A stretch of DNA of 64,000 nucleotides from JACVRX01 sp963819885. Its GTDB lineage: Bacteria; Actinomycetota; Actinomycetes; Jiangellales; Jiangellaceae. Position 1 is the first letter of the stretch, and every line of letters starts with the position of its first letter. This document shows positions 37,379 to 46,195 of this stretch, in pieces. The notes under the pieces are model-generated. The model saw nothing but the letters and a program-made list of their open reading frames with translations. It was not told the DNA's origin and searched no databases. Both the position numbers and the translations under genes were made by a program. The stretch lies in contig CAWFXV010000023.1 in the NCBI GenBank assembly GCA_963819885.1, forward strand, positions 95,008-159,007. Direction: 5' to 3'.

Positions 37379-38625
37379 TCAGCGCCCGGTACCGGCGAAT
37401 GCGCCGAGGTCGAGGGAGCCGTGGCGACCACGCTGGTCCTGCCGCTCGACGCGGTCGAGGTACGTCGCGGGACTTGCTCACCTCGGTCTCCAGGGTGCCG
37501 ATGGTGGCGGCCATGTTGTCCAGGGCCTGCACCTTGAAGGTGTCGATCGCGTCCATCGTGGCGTAGATGTTCTGCGAACGCCGCCTGCAGCTGCGGCAGC
37601 CCGATGTCGCCGACGCCGCCTGCTCCTGGATCCGCACCGAGTTGTCGCGGAGCATCTCGCTGGTGCGCTCGATCATGCCGCTCGTCGTCGTGTTCAGCGC
37701 CGTGATCTGGTCGAGGACGAGCTTCTGGTTGCCCAGAGCCTGGGCCACGATCACCGCGGTCCGCAGCGCCGAGACCGTGGTCGTCGAGGCGCGGTCGACG
37801 CCCTTGATCAGCTCGATGTTGTTCTTGATGACGATGTCGATGGCGAGGTAGTTCTGGATCGACACCGCCAGCTGGGTCAGCAGGTCCTGGTGCTTCTGCC
37901 GGACGTAGAAGAGGACGTCGTCGCGCAGCGCCTTCGCCTTGTCCGGGTCGGTAGCCTCCAGGTCGGCGATCGCCGCGGACAGGCGCGCGTCGAGCCGCTC
38001 GGCGACATAGACGTACTGGTTCAGCCGGGCCATGGCGTCCCACAGGTACTGCTTCTCGAGGTTGAGGGCGGCGTTGTCCTTGCGCGAGCTCGTCCTGGCC
38101 GTCGCGCAGGGCGTGCAGGATGCCGTCGAGGTGGCTCTGGGCCGACTGGTACTTGCGGAAGTAGTCGGTGAGCTTGTCGCCGAACGGGACCATGCCGAGG
38201 AACTTCTTGGCACCGCGTGGCCTGCTGGGGTCGAGGTCCTCGACCGTCCTGCGCAGCTCGATCAGGGTCGCGCCGACCTTCGACCCCTCGGCGAGGCCGC
38301 CCTCCTGGAGCGCCTTGACGGGTGACTGCGAGCAGCCGGTTCGAGCGTCTCGGCCGCCTTGCGGATGTCGCCGTCGCCCATCGTGCGCACGTCGGTGGCC
38401 TTCGCCGCGAACTCCGGCGAGCGAGGAGCCGCGGCCATGAGGGAGCGCGTAGGTACGCGTCGACCTTGGCGTCCAGCCCGGGCAGGGCCGCGGCCTCGAC
38501 GGCGGGAGCCATCTTGGGGGCCGCGGTCGGCCGCAACCGCCGGTGGCGGTGGCGCAGGGGTCAGCATGAGGGTGGCCTCCGCGGGCAGCGGGCCGCTGGA
38601 GCGGTGCAGGCTGTGCGTCTGTCAT
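37379..38625 (-). CDS. TelA-like toxic-anion-resistance family protein
   Basis: Start ATG 38625 with GAGGGGGAGAG upstream. The first ~90 residues are badly broken by frame changes (MTDAQPAPLQRPAAR; EFAAKATDVRTMGDGDIRKA). The core is clear: GAKKFLGMVPFGDKLTDYFR, YQSAQSHLDGILHALRDGQD, LNLEKQYLWDAMARLNQYVY, YVRQKHQDLLTQLAVSIQNY, IDIVIKNNIELIKGVDRAST, VSALRTAVIVAQALGNQKLV and TLETEVSKSR, which are hallmarks of PF05816 (TelA). Family members occur with tellurite and toxic-anion resistance loci; the mechanism is unknown. First gene of the nine-gene cluster. Confidence 0.9.
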
Positions 38626-38713
38626 GGTTGTTCTCTCCCCCTCGAGACATGCGCGCAAAGGCGGCACGCTCGCTCCATTCGATAACGGCCAATCTACGCG
38701 GTTCCTGTCAATC

Positions 38714-39019
38714 GCCGTCGTGGGCGGCCGCGATCGCCTTACGGCCTTCGCCACGCTGACCCGAGGTCCGGATGGTCAACCAGATCTTGAGGACTTGTTC
38801 GTCGACTCACGGTGTCGCCGCCAGTGAATGGCCCGCCGACTGATCCATGACGCGGCGTGCAGCGCCCGCCGCGCTGGCGAACCCACGATCACCGTCACCG
38901 GTAACCGGCACGCGCTTGCCTCCTATCGGGTCGTCGGCTTCGTCGAGATCGGACAAGCCGAGACAGAACTTGGGCCCGCGCCGCGACTACGACTCGAACT
39001 CACCGACGAGCGTGAGTGA
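38714..39019 (+). pseudogene. GNAT acetyltransferase remnant with in-frame stop
   Basis: The frame reads TAFATLTRGPDGQPDLEDLF, VDSRCRRQ, TGA at 38825-38827, then MARRLIHDAACSARRAGEP, ITVTGNRHALASYRVVGFVE and TELGPAPRLRLEL. Apart from the stop (in place of the Gly of the acetyl-CoA loop Q/R-x-x-G-x-G/A) the C-terminal half of a GNAT domain is complete, including the N-H-A-x-x-x-Y motif. The N-terminal half is missing. The stop could be a single error, but the truncation remains. Confidence 0.65.
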
Positions 39020-39070
39020 TGCCGTTTGCTGGGCGCGGCTTGTGTCGGCGGCCCGTGATGGGATCGCGCC

Positions 39071-39865
39071 ATGACTGATCCGAAGGTCGGTGTGGTGTTC
39101 CGTCCCCAGTCCCCGCCCGAGCGGCTGAGGGACGTTGTGCAGGCGGCGGAGTCGGCCGGCATTGCGCAGCTGTGGCTGTGGGAGGACTGCTTCGCTGAGG
39201 GCGGCCTCACCACGGCGGCTGCGGCACTGGCGTGGACGCAGCGTTTGCCCGTCGGCATCGGCCTGCTTCCGGTGCCGCTGCGCAACCCCGCCGTAGCCGC
39301 GATGGAGATCGCCACGCTGTCCCGGATGTTCCCGGGCCGGTTCGTGCCTGGCATCGGCCACGGCGTGCAGGAGTGGATGGGGCAGGTGGGCGCGCGTGTC
39401 GCCTCGCCGATCACGTTGCTGCGCGAGTACGCGACAACAGTGCGCGACCTGCTGCACGGTCGCACCGTCGACGTGAGCGGCCACTACGTGCACCTGGACA
39501 AGGTCGCCCTCGACTGGCCGGCCGCCGAGCCGCCCCCGCTGCTGATCGGAGGGCGTGGCCCGAAGACCGTGCGCCTGGCGGGCCAGGTCGCCGACGGCGT
39601 CATCCTCGACTCCGTCCTCACCTTCGACCAAATCCGCGAGGGCTGCGCCTGGACAGCAGAAAGCCGCGCCGCGGCCGGTCGCACCGACGAGCCGTTCGAC
39701 GTGGTCGTGTTCGTCGAACTCGACCCGACGGCTTCGGACCTTCGCGCCCAGATCAACGAGTCGATCTCGACGCTCGCCGCGATCGGGGCCAGCACGATCG
39801 CGTTCCAGGCCAGCAGTGAGGCGCCCGATCCCGAGCCGCTCATCGCGGCGTGCGCGGCAAGGTAG
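39071..39865 (+). CDS. LLM-class (F420-type) oxidoreductase
   Basis: A 264-residue luciferase-fold protein: LRDVVQAAESAGIAQLWLWE, LPVGIGLLPVPLRNPAVAAM, TLSRMFPGRFVPGIGHGVQEWM, and the cofactor-phosphate segment PPLLIGGRGPKTVRLAGQVADG. It is shorter than the copy at 24052 and only distantly similar. The ATG at 39071 starts MTDPKVGVVFRP. F420-dependent reduction of an unknown substrate is inferred. It stands alone between two gene remnants. Confidence 0.86.
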   Translation: MTDPKVGVVFRPQSPPERLRDVVQAAESAGIAQLWLWEDCFAEGGLTTAAAALAWTQRLPVGIGLLPVPLRNPAVAAMEIATLSRMFPGRFVPGIGHGVQEWMGQVGARVASPITLLREYATTVRDLLHGRTVDVSGHYVHLDKVALDWPAAEPPPLLIGGRGPKTVRLAGQVADGVILDSVLTFDQIREGCAWTAESRAAAGRTDEPFDVVVFVELDPTASDLRAQINESISTLAAIGASTIAFQASSEAPDPEPLIAACAAR

Positions 39866-40009
39866 GGGCCGTCAGCTCGCAGCTCGGCCAACCTCTCGGC
39901 CGAGCCGAGGTCTCCAGCGGTGCCCCGCACCAGTCCGCGCTACTCTGGTGCCACCGACAGCGTGCCGCGGAGCACACCGGCGTCGTACCGGAAACACCGA
40001 ACACGCCGC

Positions 40010-40180
40010 ATCGGCCGGCATTTCCCCGGCGGTCAGCTCGATCCGGCTGAGATCTCCGCACGGGAGGCTGAGGTGCTGGCCGCGCTCGGCACGCATCTGT
40101 CGGACACGAAGATCGCCAACCGGCTGCACATCTCGGTGCGCACTGTCGAAAGCCACGTGCAGTCGCTGCTGCGAGCCTAG
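40010..40180 (+). pseudogene. LuxR-type HTH remnant
   Basis: The last ~45 codons of an open frame read EISAREAEVLAALGTHLSDT then KIANRLHISVRTVESHVQSLL, a LuxR/GerE helix-turn-helix, but the usual closing helix (RKLGVxxR) is cut by RA-stop. The sequence before it shows no sensor domain. The stop overlaps the end of the opposing synthase gene by four bases, which may explain the truncation. Confidence 0.6.
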
Positions 40181-41349
40181 TTCGCCAGAGGCCAGTGCGG
40201 GTACTCCGGTGCACGGTCCTGGAAGGACAGGATGGCGGGATTCTGGATGACGCCGTCACGGATCTCGATGGCCCGACCAATGGTGGGGTCCGCGTCCCAG
40301 GCGCCACGTCCTCCCAGGACCGGTCGGAGGAACGGGAGCAGCGCCTCGCTGTTCTCCCAGGTCGCGGAGTTCCACAGATACGACGGGCTGTGGTCGACGG
40401 CGTAATAGAGCACTCCGTCGCCGACCTCGAAGACAGGGGTGGTGAACGTCGTGGGACGCGCCCAGCTGAATCCCATCGCCTCGTCACAGGAGACGTCGAC
40501 GACCAGAGTGCCTGGTGTCATGTCCGCGAGGTCGTCGTCTGTCATGAACGTGAGCGGGGCTTCAGTGTTCTGGAGCACGCAGTTGACGATGATGTCGCGC
40601 TCCATGAGGAACTCTGCAAGGCGCACCCTGCCGGTCTCCGTGACCGCGTGGCTCACTCGCGCGGCGGTGTCGTCGGTGTCGAAGTGGACGATCCGTGTGG
40701 AGTGAATCGGTGCGGCCACGGCCGCGATTTCACGGTGGGTGAGGACGTCGACGTCATGCACGCCCAGCGCGTTGAGCGCCGTCACGGCACCTCGGGCGGT
40801 CGCGCCAAATCCGATGACCACTGCGCGCAGCCGACGCCCGTAGTCGCCGGTGGATCCTGCGATCTGCATGGCGTGGAGCACGGAGCAGTAGCCGGCAAGC
40901 TCGTTGTTCTTGTGGAACACGTGCAGGCTGAGGGAACCGTCGCTCTTCCAGTGGTTCATCGCCTCGAATGCGATCAGCGTGAGCTTCAGGTCGATGGCGA
41001 CCTGCGTAAGTTCCTCGTCCTGCACGCAGTGCGGCCACCCCCAGAGAACCTGCCCGACGCGCATCTCGGCGACGTCACCGAGTAGCGGCTTGGGTTGCAG
41101 GATGACATCGCACTCCTGGACGAGCTGCTCGCGGGTCCTGAACCCGGCGACCCAGCCCTTGAGCTGGTCGTCGGACATGCCGAAGCGGTCTCCGTAGTCA
41201 CGCTCGAGGTAGATGCTCTCCCGGAGGTCATCGGGAATCCGACTCAGGTGCTGGGGATGGAGCGGAAGCCGGCGCTCGTTCTCCTTGCGCGACCGGCCCA
41301 TGACACCGAGGCTCAGCTGGTGCACGCCGTCTCCTTCGGCTGGGGCCAT
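40177..41349 (-). CDS. N5-(carboxyethyl)ornithine synthase-like dehydrogenase
   Basis: A 390-residue protein of the alanine dehydrogenase/transhydrogenase superfamily. The N-terminal domain has MGRSRKENERRLPLHPQHL (Arg and Lys substrate contacts) and VILQPKPLLGDV; the NAD(P) domain has RRLRAVVIGFGATARGAVTA. Motifs GQVLWGWPHCVQD, LIAFEAMNHWKSDGS and LHVFHKNNELAGYCSVLHA match actinobacterial proteins annotated as carboxyethylornithine synthase, which reductively joins pyruvate and ornithine. The start ATG at 41349 is likely; an alternative lies at MGRSRKEN. The product's use in actinobacteria is unclear. Confidence 0.82.
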   Translation of the reverse strand: MAPAEGDGVHQLSLGVMGRSRKENERRLPLHPQHLSRIPDDLRESIYLERDYGDRFGMSDDQLKGWVAGFRTREQLVQECDVILQPKPLLGDVAEMRVGQVLWGWPHCVQDEELTQVAIDLKLTLIAFEAMNHWKSDGSLSLHVFHKNNELAGYCSVLHAMQIAGSTGDYGRRLRAVVIGFGATARGAVTALNALGVHDVDVLTHREIAAVAAPIHSTRIVHFDTDDTAARVSHAVTETGRVRLAEFLMERDIIVNCVLQNTEAPLTFMTDDDLADMTPGTLVVDVSCDEAMGFSWARPTTFTTPVFEVGDGVLYYAVDHSPSYLWNSATWENSEALLPFLRPVLGGRGAWDADPTIGRAIEIRDGVIQNPAILSFQDRAPEYPHWPLAN

Positions 41350-41479
41350 CCCGTGCTCCGTCCGGAAGCGGCAACGCTGCCGGGGTCAATGAAGGCTCTT
41401 GCGTTGTCAGCGTACGTCTCGGCCGGGTCACCTATTGGATTTGGTCTCCCTGCGCGGTCCCAACCAGGGCGACTGGCAG

Positions 41480-41650
41480 TTCGCCGAAAGCTGATCAACG
41501 CGTTCTCCGCGACCTCAACACCCGCAGTACATGGGTGACCGGCCGCACACCGTCCGAACAGCCAGGGCTGCTCCTCTACGTCATGGTCGACAGCGTCGCC
41601 GGTAGCGTCGAGGCAGCACTCGCACATGGGTGCACCATCCAGACGTTCGG
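41480..41650 (+). pseudogene. VOC-family protein remnant beside the insertion sequence
   Basis: The frame reads ADQRVLRDLNTRSTWVTGRT then EQPGLLLYVMVDSVAGSVEA and ALAHGCTI, a half VOC module as found in glyoxalase-like proteins, before diverging about 45 bases short of the IS256 left end. Neither the start nor the conserved end (DPxGNxxGL) is present. The other half is not on the right side of the element. Confidence 0.4.
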
Positions 41651-41694
41651 CTCCCTGTACGCGCCGCGATCTGCTAACCGATCGACTGTGGATC

Positions 41695-43062
41695 TAACGG
41701 TGTTTCCGGCACTGACACGCTGAGCGTTGCTCGGCGGGGAAGGTGCCGTGATGACCGCGACACTGAAGGACGTGACGAAGAAGAAGGAGCCGTCGGAAGA
41801 ATCGGCGGAGCAACAGGCCGCGACTGAGCTGGTGCGCCTAGCGAAGGAGCAGGGGCTGTCGCTGACCGGCCCGGACGGGTTGCTTAAGCAGCTGACCAAG
41901 ACGGTGCTCGAGGCTGCGCTGCACGAGGAGATGACCGAGCACCTGGGCTATGAGAAGCACGACCCGTCTGGTGCCGGGACGGGGAACATCCGCAACGGCA
42001 CCCGGGGCAAGACGGTGCTGACCGAGGCGAGCGGTCACGTTGGGATCGACGTCCCCCGCGACCGCGCCGGCACGTTCGACCCGCAGATCGTCAAGAAGCG
42101 GCAGCGGCGACTGAACGGTGTGGACGAGATCGTGCTGTCCCTGTATGCCAAGGGACTGACCACCGGGGAGATCAGCGCGCACTTCGCCGAGATCTACGGC
42201 GCCTCGGTCTCGAAGGAGACGATCAGTCGGATCACCGACAAGGTGATCGAGGAGATGAACGACTGGTCAGGTGCGGCCTCTCGACGAGATCTACGCGGCG
42301 ATCTTCATCGATGCGATCGTGGTCAAGATCCGCGATGGGCAGGTCGCCAACCGGCCGATCTACGCCGCGATCGGGGTCAGCCTCGACGGCGAGCGCGACA
42401 TCCTCGGGCTGTGGGCCGGCGCCGGCGGCGAAGGTGCGAAGTTCTGGATGAGCGTGCTCACCGATCTGCGCAACCGCGGTGTGCGGGACGTGTTCTTCGT
42501 CGTCTGCGACGGGCTGAAGGGTCTGCCCGAGGTGGTCGGCAACGTCTGGCCACACACGATCGTTCAGACCTGCATCATCCACCTGATCCGCAACACCTTC
42601 CGGCTTGCGTCCAAGCGGGACTGGGACGCGCTCAAACGCGCCGTTAAGCCGATCTACACCGCGGTCAACGCAGCCGCGGCCCGCGCCGCGTTCGACGAGC
42701 TGGTCGAGACCTGGGGCGCGCGTTACCCGGCGATCGTCAAGCTTTGGGACAACGCCTGGCAAGAGTTCATCCCGTTCCTGGACTACCACCTGGAGATCCG
42801 TCGGGTGCTGTGCAGCACGAACGCGATCGAATCGCTCAACGCCCGCTACCGGCGAGCGATCAAGACGCGCGGGCACTTTCCGTCCGAGCAGGCCGCACTC
42901 AAGTGCCTCTACCTGGTCACCAGATCGCTGGACCCGACTGGGCGCGGACGGGCACGATGGGCGATGCGGTGGAAGCCAGCACTGAACGCGTTCTCGATCA
43001 CCTTCGCGGACCGTTTCCCGGCCGCGGAGACCTACTAACCGAAGACGCCGGAAACACCGTTA
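41695..43062 (+). mobile_element. IS256-family insertion sequence
   Basis: The ends carry the 16-base inverted repeat TAACGGTGTTTCCGGC at 41695-41710 and its complement at 43047-43062. One transposase gene fills the interior. The bases just outside (TGTGGATC on the left, TGCGCTAG on the right) do not match, so the 8-9 base target duplication expected for IS256 elements is absent. That points to a rearrangement after insertion. Confidence 0.85.
41751..43038 (+). CDS. IS256-family transposase (one frame change)
   Basis: About 428 residues. The first frame has LLKQLTKTVLEAALHEEMTEHLGYEKHD, NIRNGTRGKTVLTEASG and ITDKVIEEMNDWS; at ~42277 one extra G (TCAGGTGCGG) moves reading to RPLDEIYAAIFIDAIVVKIRDG. 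The DDE residues are Asp in FIDAIVVKI, Asp in FFVVCDGLKG and Glu in CSTNAIESLNARYRR. The ATG at 41751 begins MTATLKDVTKKKE. If the indel is real the enzyme is dead; because the flanks are perfect I suspect a sequencing error. Confidence 0.88.
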
Positions 43063-43190
43063 TGCGCTAGACGTTACGTCTTGAATTAGCAGCAAGAGGG
43101 CGCCACTCCCGTGCGTCTACGGCCCGAGGTTGCGCCGTCTACAGTCAGTGACCGGGCTGGTGATCGAGTCTCGCGGGGGGTGATGGGGGC

Positions 43191-45389
43191 ATGGACGGCA
43201 ACGGTCCGCTCGCTGCGGGGCGGTCGGCGTTGGCCAGGGGAGACTGGCCGGCGGCCAGGCAGGTGTTCCAGGCTGCCTGGGACGACCGGGAGTCGGCTGA
43301 CGCGCTGGACGGCCTGGGCCGCAGCTTGTGGTGGCTCGGCGACGCGCCGGCTGCGCTGGATGCGCGGTCCCGGGCGTTCGCGCTGCTGCGCCGTGAGGGG
43401 CGCGACCGCGACGCGGCCGTGGTCGGCATCTGGCTCGCCCGGCAGTACCACAGCCTGTTCCACCGCACGGCGATGGCGGAAGGCTGGGTCGCCCGGACCC
43501 GGTCCCTGGTCGCCGGCATGGCCGACGCGGGCAGCCTCGAGGGTTGGCTGGCCCTGGTGGACTCCGAGGCCTCCCGTCTGGACGTGGCCGCCGCCAAGGC
43601 CGAGCGTGCGGTGGCGGCCGGGCGGAAGCACGGTGACGTGGACCTCGAGATCGTGAGCCTCGCCCGCCTGGGCGCCTGCCGGGTTGGCACGGGCGCGGTG
43701 GTCGCGGGTCGGTCGGATCTGCAGCAGGCGATGACCGCGGCGGTCTCGGGCGAGGGTCAGGACATCCAGTACGTCGGGGAGGCGCTGTGCACGCTGCTGG
43801 AGGTATCGGGCTGGCTCGGCGACCCGGGAATGGTGGAGCCGTGGGCCCAGCAGCTGGCCGAGTTCCGGTCGGCGTACGCGTTCGGCCCGCTGCTTCCCTT
43901 GGAGGCCACGTCCGGGGCTGACCTGATCTCCGCCTTCTGCACCAGCTGTTGCGGCGGGGTCTACCTCGTGACAGGACGCCTGGACGTGGCCGAGCGGGAG
44001 CTGGCCGACGCGGTGACCCAGCTGGCCACCACCGGGTGCCGGCCGCGGTGCCTGCACCCGGTCGCCCGGCTGGCCGAGCTGCGTGTGCTCCAGGGCCGGC
44101 TCGAGGAGGCGGAGGCCCTGCTCGTCGGCTTCGAGTCCGAGTGGGAGTGCGCGGTGGTGGCGGCGGCGTTGGACATCGCGCTGGGTCGGCCGGAGCGGGC
44201 GGAGGCCGTGCTCGTCGCCGCGCTCGATGGCCTCCAGGCCGCGGCTGTCGTGGCCGTGCCGGTCAGGGTGCAGCTGGTGGACGCCGCGCTCGCTGCCGGT
44301 GACCTGGCCCTCGCCGAGCGGACCGCGGGGGAGCTCGCCGAGGTTGCGGTCGCCACCGGCACGACGCTGCATCGGGCGCAGGCGGACTTCGCCGCCGGCA
44401 AGGTCCTGCTGGCTCAGGGTGATCCAGAAGCCGCGACCCGGCTCCGAGCGTCCGCCCGGGCGTTCGCGGAGTGCGGAGCCCCCTTGGCGGCCTGCCGAGC
44501 CCGGCTGGCGTTGGCCAGGTCGCTGGTTGATCGCGAACGGGGCATCGCCGTGACCGAGGCCAGGAGCGCCCTGCAGGCGTTCGACCGGATGGGGGCGACC
44601 TCCGAGGCCGACCAGGCCGCGGCGTTCCTCCGGGAACTCGGGGTCAAGGGGCGCACGGGCCCCAGGGACGGCGCCGTGCTCAGCCGCCGGGAGCAGGAGG
44701 TGCTCGGCCTGGTCGCGGAGGGGCTCTCGAACGCCGAGATCGCCGAGCGCCTCTTCATCAGCGTCAAGACCGCGGGAAACCACGTGAGCAACATCCTGAC
44801 CAAGCTCGGCGTCCGCAGCCGCACCGAGGCGACGGCGTACGCGCTGCTCCACCCCGTTGCACCCTGGCCGGCCGTGGCCACCCGGGACAGCGAAATAGGG
44901 AACGCTCCCCATGCTCGACCGCGGTCGGTTGGTGGAAGGTCGACACCACACAACTTCGTCCCGAGGAGGGACCTCATGGAGACAACCGAGAAGCAAGCCG
45001 TCCGCCGCTTCTACGAGATCGTCAACGCCGGGGCGCCGGAACGGCTCGACGAGATCTGCTCGCCCGACCTCATAGGCCACGCCGGGGCGGGCCAGGACCT
45101 GGCCGAGCTCAAGAACTCCGTGGCCAGCTTCCTGGCCGCCTTCCCCGACCTGACCGCGGAGCTGCAGCACCTGGTGCAGGAGGGTGACCTGATCAGCGTG
45201 TGGATCTCCTACACCGCGACCCACCAGGCTGACTTCGCGGGCGTGCCGGCGAGCGGGCGCACGGTCAAGTTCGCTGCCTGGGACCTGGTCCGGGTGCGCG
45301 ACGGCAAGATCGTGGAGATCACCCAGTACTGCGACCTGTTCGCGATCATGTCCCAGATCGGCGCGCTGCCCACCGCAGCGCCGGCGTGA
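43191..45389 (+). CDS. TPR-containing LuxR-family regulator, read in frame into an ester cyclase
   Basis: A 732-residue open frame. Residues 1-490 are helical TPR-like repeats (WPAARQVFQAAWDDRESADAL, RLDVAERELADAVTQLATTG). A LuxR HTH occupies ~500-553 (LSRREQEVLGLVAEGLSNAEI, VKTAGNHVSNILTKLGVRSR). Residues ~565-595 look like translated intergenic DNA, and from 596 a SnoaL-like domain follows. No P-loop is seen, so it is not a full LAL regulator. The fused product may be an artefact: an indel near 44870-44900 would give a normal stop at AAATAG, and the second gene has its own ribosome site. Confidence 0.8.
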   Translation: MDGNGPLAAGRSALARGDWPAARQVFQAAWDDRESADALDGLGRSLWWLGDAPAALDARSRAFALLRREGRDRDAAVVGIWLARQYHSLFHRTAMAEGWVARTRSLVAGMADAGSLEGWLALVDSEASRLDVAAAKAERAVAAGRKHGDVDLEIVSLARLGACRVGTGAVVAGRSDLQQAMTAAVSGEGQDIQYVGEALCTLLEVSGWLGDPGMVEPWAQQLAEFRSAYAFGPLLPLEATSGADLISAFCTSCCGGVYLVTGRLDVAERELADAVTQLATTGCRPRCLHPVARLAELRVLQGRLEEAEALLVGFESEWECAVVAAALDIALGRPERAEAVLVAALDGLQAAAVVAVPVRVQLVDAALAAGDLALAERTAGELAEVAVATGTTLHRAQADFAAGKVLLAQGDPEAATRLRASARAFAECGAPLAACRARLALARSLVDRERGIAVTEARSALQAFDRMGATSEADQAAAFLRELGVKGRTGPRDGAVLSRREQEVLGLVAEGLSNAEIAERLFISVKTAGNHVSNILTKLGVRSRTEATAYALLHPVAPWPAVATRDSEIGNAPHARPRSVGGRSTPHNFVPRRDLMETTEKQAVRRFYEIVNAGAPERLDEICSPDLIGHAGAGQDLAELKNSVASFLAAFPDLTAELQHLVQEGDLISVWISYTATHQADFAGVPASGRTVKFAAWDLVRVRDGKIVEITQYCDLFAIMSQIGALPTAAPA
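44976..45389 (+). CDS. SnoaL-like ester cyclase/NTF2-fold protein
   Basis: From the ATG at 44976, GAGGAGGGACCTC gives a strong ribosome site. The 137-residue product METTEKQAVRRFYEIVNAG has the SnoaL pattern: LIGHAGAGQDLAELKNSVAS, FLAAFPDLTAELQHLVQEGD, VWISYTATHQADFAGVPASG and FAAWDLVRVRDGKIVEITQY. It folds as an NTF2-like barrel; the family includes polyketide cyclases and many unknowns. It lies in frame with the upstream regulator and is probably its target or operon partner. Confidence 0.85.
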   Translation: METTEKQAVRRFYEIVNAGAPERLDEICSPDLIGHAGAGQDLAELKNSVASFLAAFPDLTAELQHLVQEGDLISVWISYTATHQADFAGVPASGRTVKFAAWDLVRVRDGKIVEITQYCDLFAIMSQIGALPTAAPA

Positions 45390-45401
45390 CGGGGTGCCGG
45401 T

Positions 45402-45730
45402 GACGTCATCGCCTTCCTTGCCTCGCACCCGGATGTGCTCGAGGAGTTCGGCTTCGACAGCTTCGGCGACCTCGCGTCATACGCCGCACACCAGGACCGC
45501 CGCAACTGCCCGTCAGACCTCTAGCCTCGACCTTTCGCGCGACCGGCCGACGGGAGGGAACTGCCACGCGGATGGGTGACACCTTCCCAGTGGCCTGTCG
45601 ACGGCACGGGCGGTCAGGCTCAGCTGCGGGCGGATCCGATATTGCGGACGCGCAGGTCAGCGCATAGTGACCTGCACCAGGTTCAAACGGCGTGGGCCGG
45701 CCGGTAACAGCCGATGAACGGATGCTGTCG
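45402..45730. other. Gap after the ester cyclase with a possible 40-codon gene tail
   Basis: On the plus strand 45402-45524 reads DVIAFLASHPDVLEEFGFDS then FGDLASYAAHQDRRNC and stops, protein-like but without a start codon; it may be the end of a lost gene. The rest of the stretch shows no gene, RNA or repeat that I can support. Confidence 0.3.
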
Positions 45731-46195
45731 CTAGGCCGGATCGCGGAATAACTGGGCCGGTTCCCCGAAGTGCACTCGCCGAACAGCGCCTGGCAGGTCT
45801 CTGGCCAGAGCTTGGGACGCGTCGCCGGAACAACCGACGGTGAACTCGATCTCCTCGTTGACCTCACAGGCGAGACACCAGGCTTGATCCTCCGGCCAAA
45901 CGAGCTGCGGTTCTTGTGCGACGTCTTCTGCAGAGCCGGACCAAGCCACAGCTGGTGCGTCTCTGAGGGCTTCAACAGGGCCGGTAAAAAGCAGCATCGT
46001 TCGATTAGGAATCTCCACTCGGGGCGCTTGAGGAGTCGACGCCCCGCTCATCCAGCCCTCCCAGATCGCCGCGTACCCGCGGTCAGGCGTGGTCGTGCAC
46101 GTCGCGAGAGTCGCGAGTGCTGCACGAACGGCATCGACCGCCGATTCGCCAGACGAGTAGATGACATCCGTCTCGGAATCGAACGCACACGTCAA
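45731..46195 (-). CDS. Conserved-looking protein of unknown function
   Basis: A 154-residue frame: DVIYSSGESAVDAVRAALAT, YAAIWEGWMSGASTPQAPRV, MLLFTGPVEALRDAPAVAW, VWPEDQAWCLACEVNEEIEF and ALARDLPGAVRRVHFGEP. The alternation of helices and strands is protein-like, and the WPEDQAWCLACEVDEE-type segment recurs in actinobacterial unknowns. The only start is TTG at 46195 with no close ribosome site and a stop just upstream, so the N terminus may be clipped. No function can be assigned. Confidence 0.6.
   Translation of the reverse strand: MTCAFDSETDVIYSSGESAVDAVRAALATLATCTTTPDRGYAAIWEGWMSGASTPQAPRVEIPNRTMLLFTGPVEALRDAPAVAWSGSAEDVAQEPQLVWPEDQAWCLACEVNEEIEFTVGCSGDASQALARDLPGAVRRVHFGEPAQLFRDPA

Noticed and set aside
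27206..38625. ABC amino-acid importer reading of the glnH gene
   Set aside because: No permease or ATPase gene is present; the neighbours are GlnX-like and PknG-like, pointing to a sensor role.
43086..45428. 780-codon open frame on the minus strand opposite the LuxR-TPR gene
   Set aside because: Composition is Arg/Gly/Pro-rich with no motif, and the plus-strand frame has clear TPR, HTH and SnoaL sequence. High-GC antisense frames of this kind are expected.
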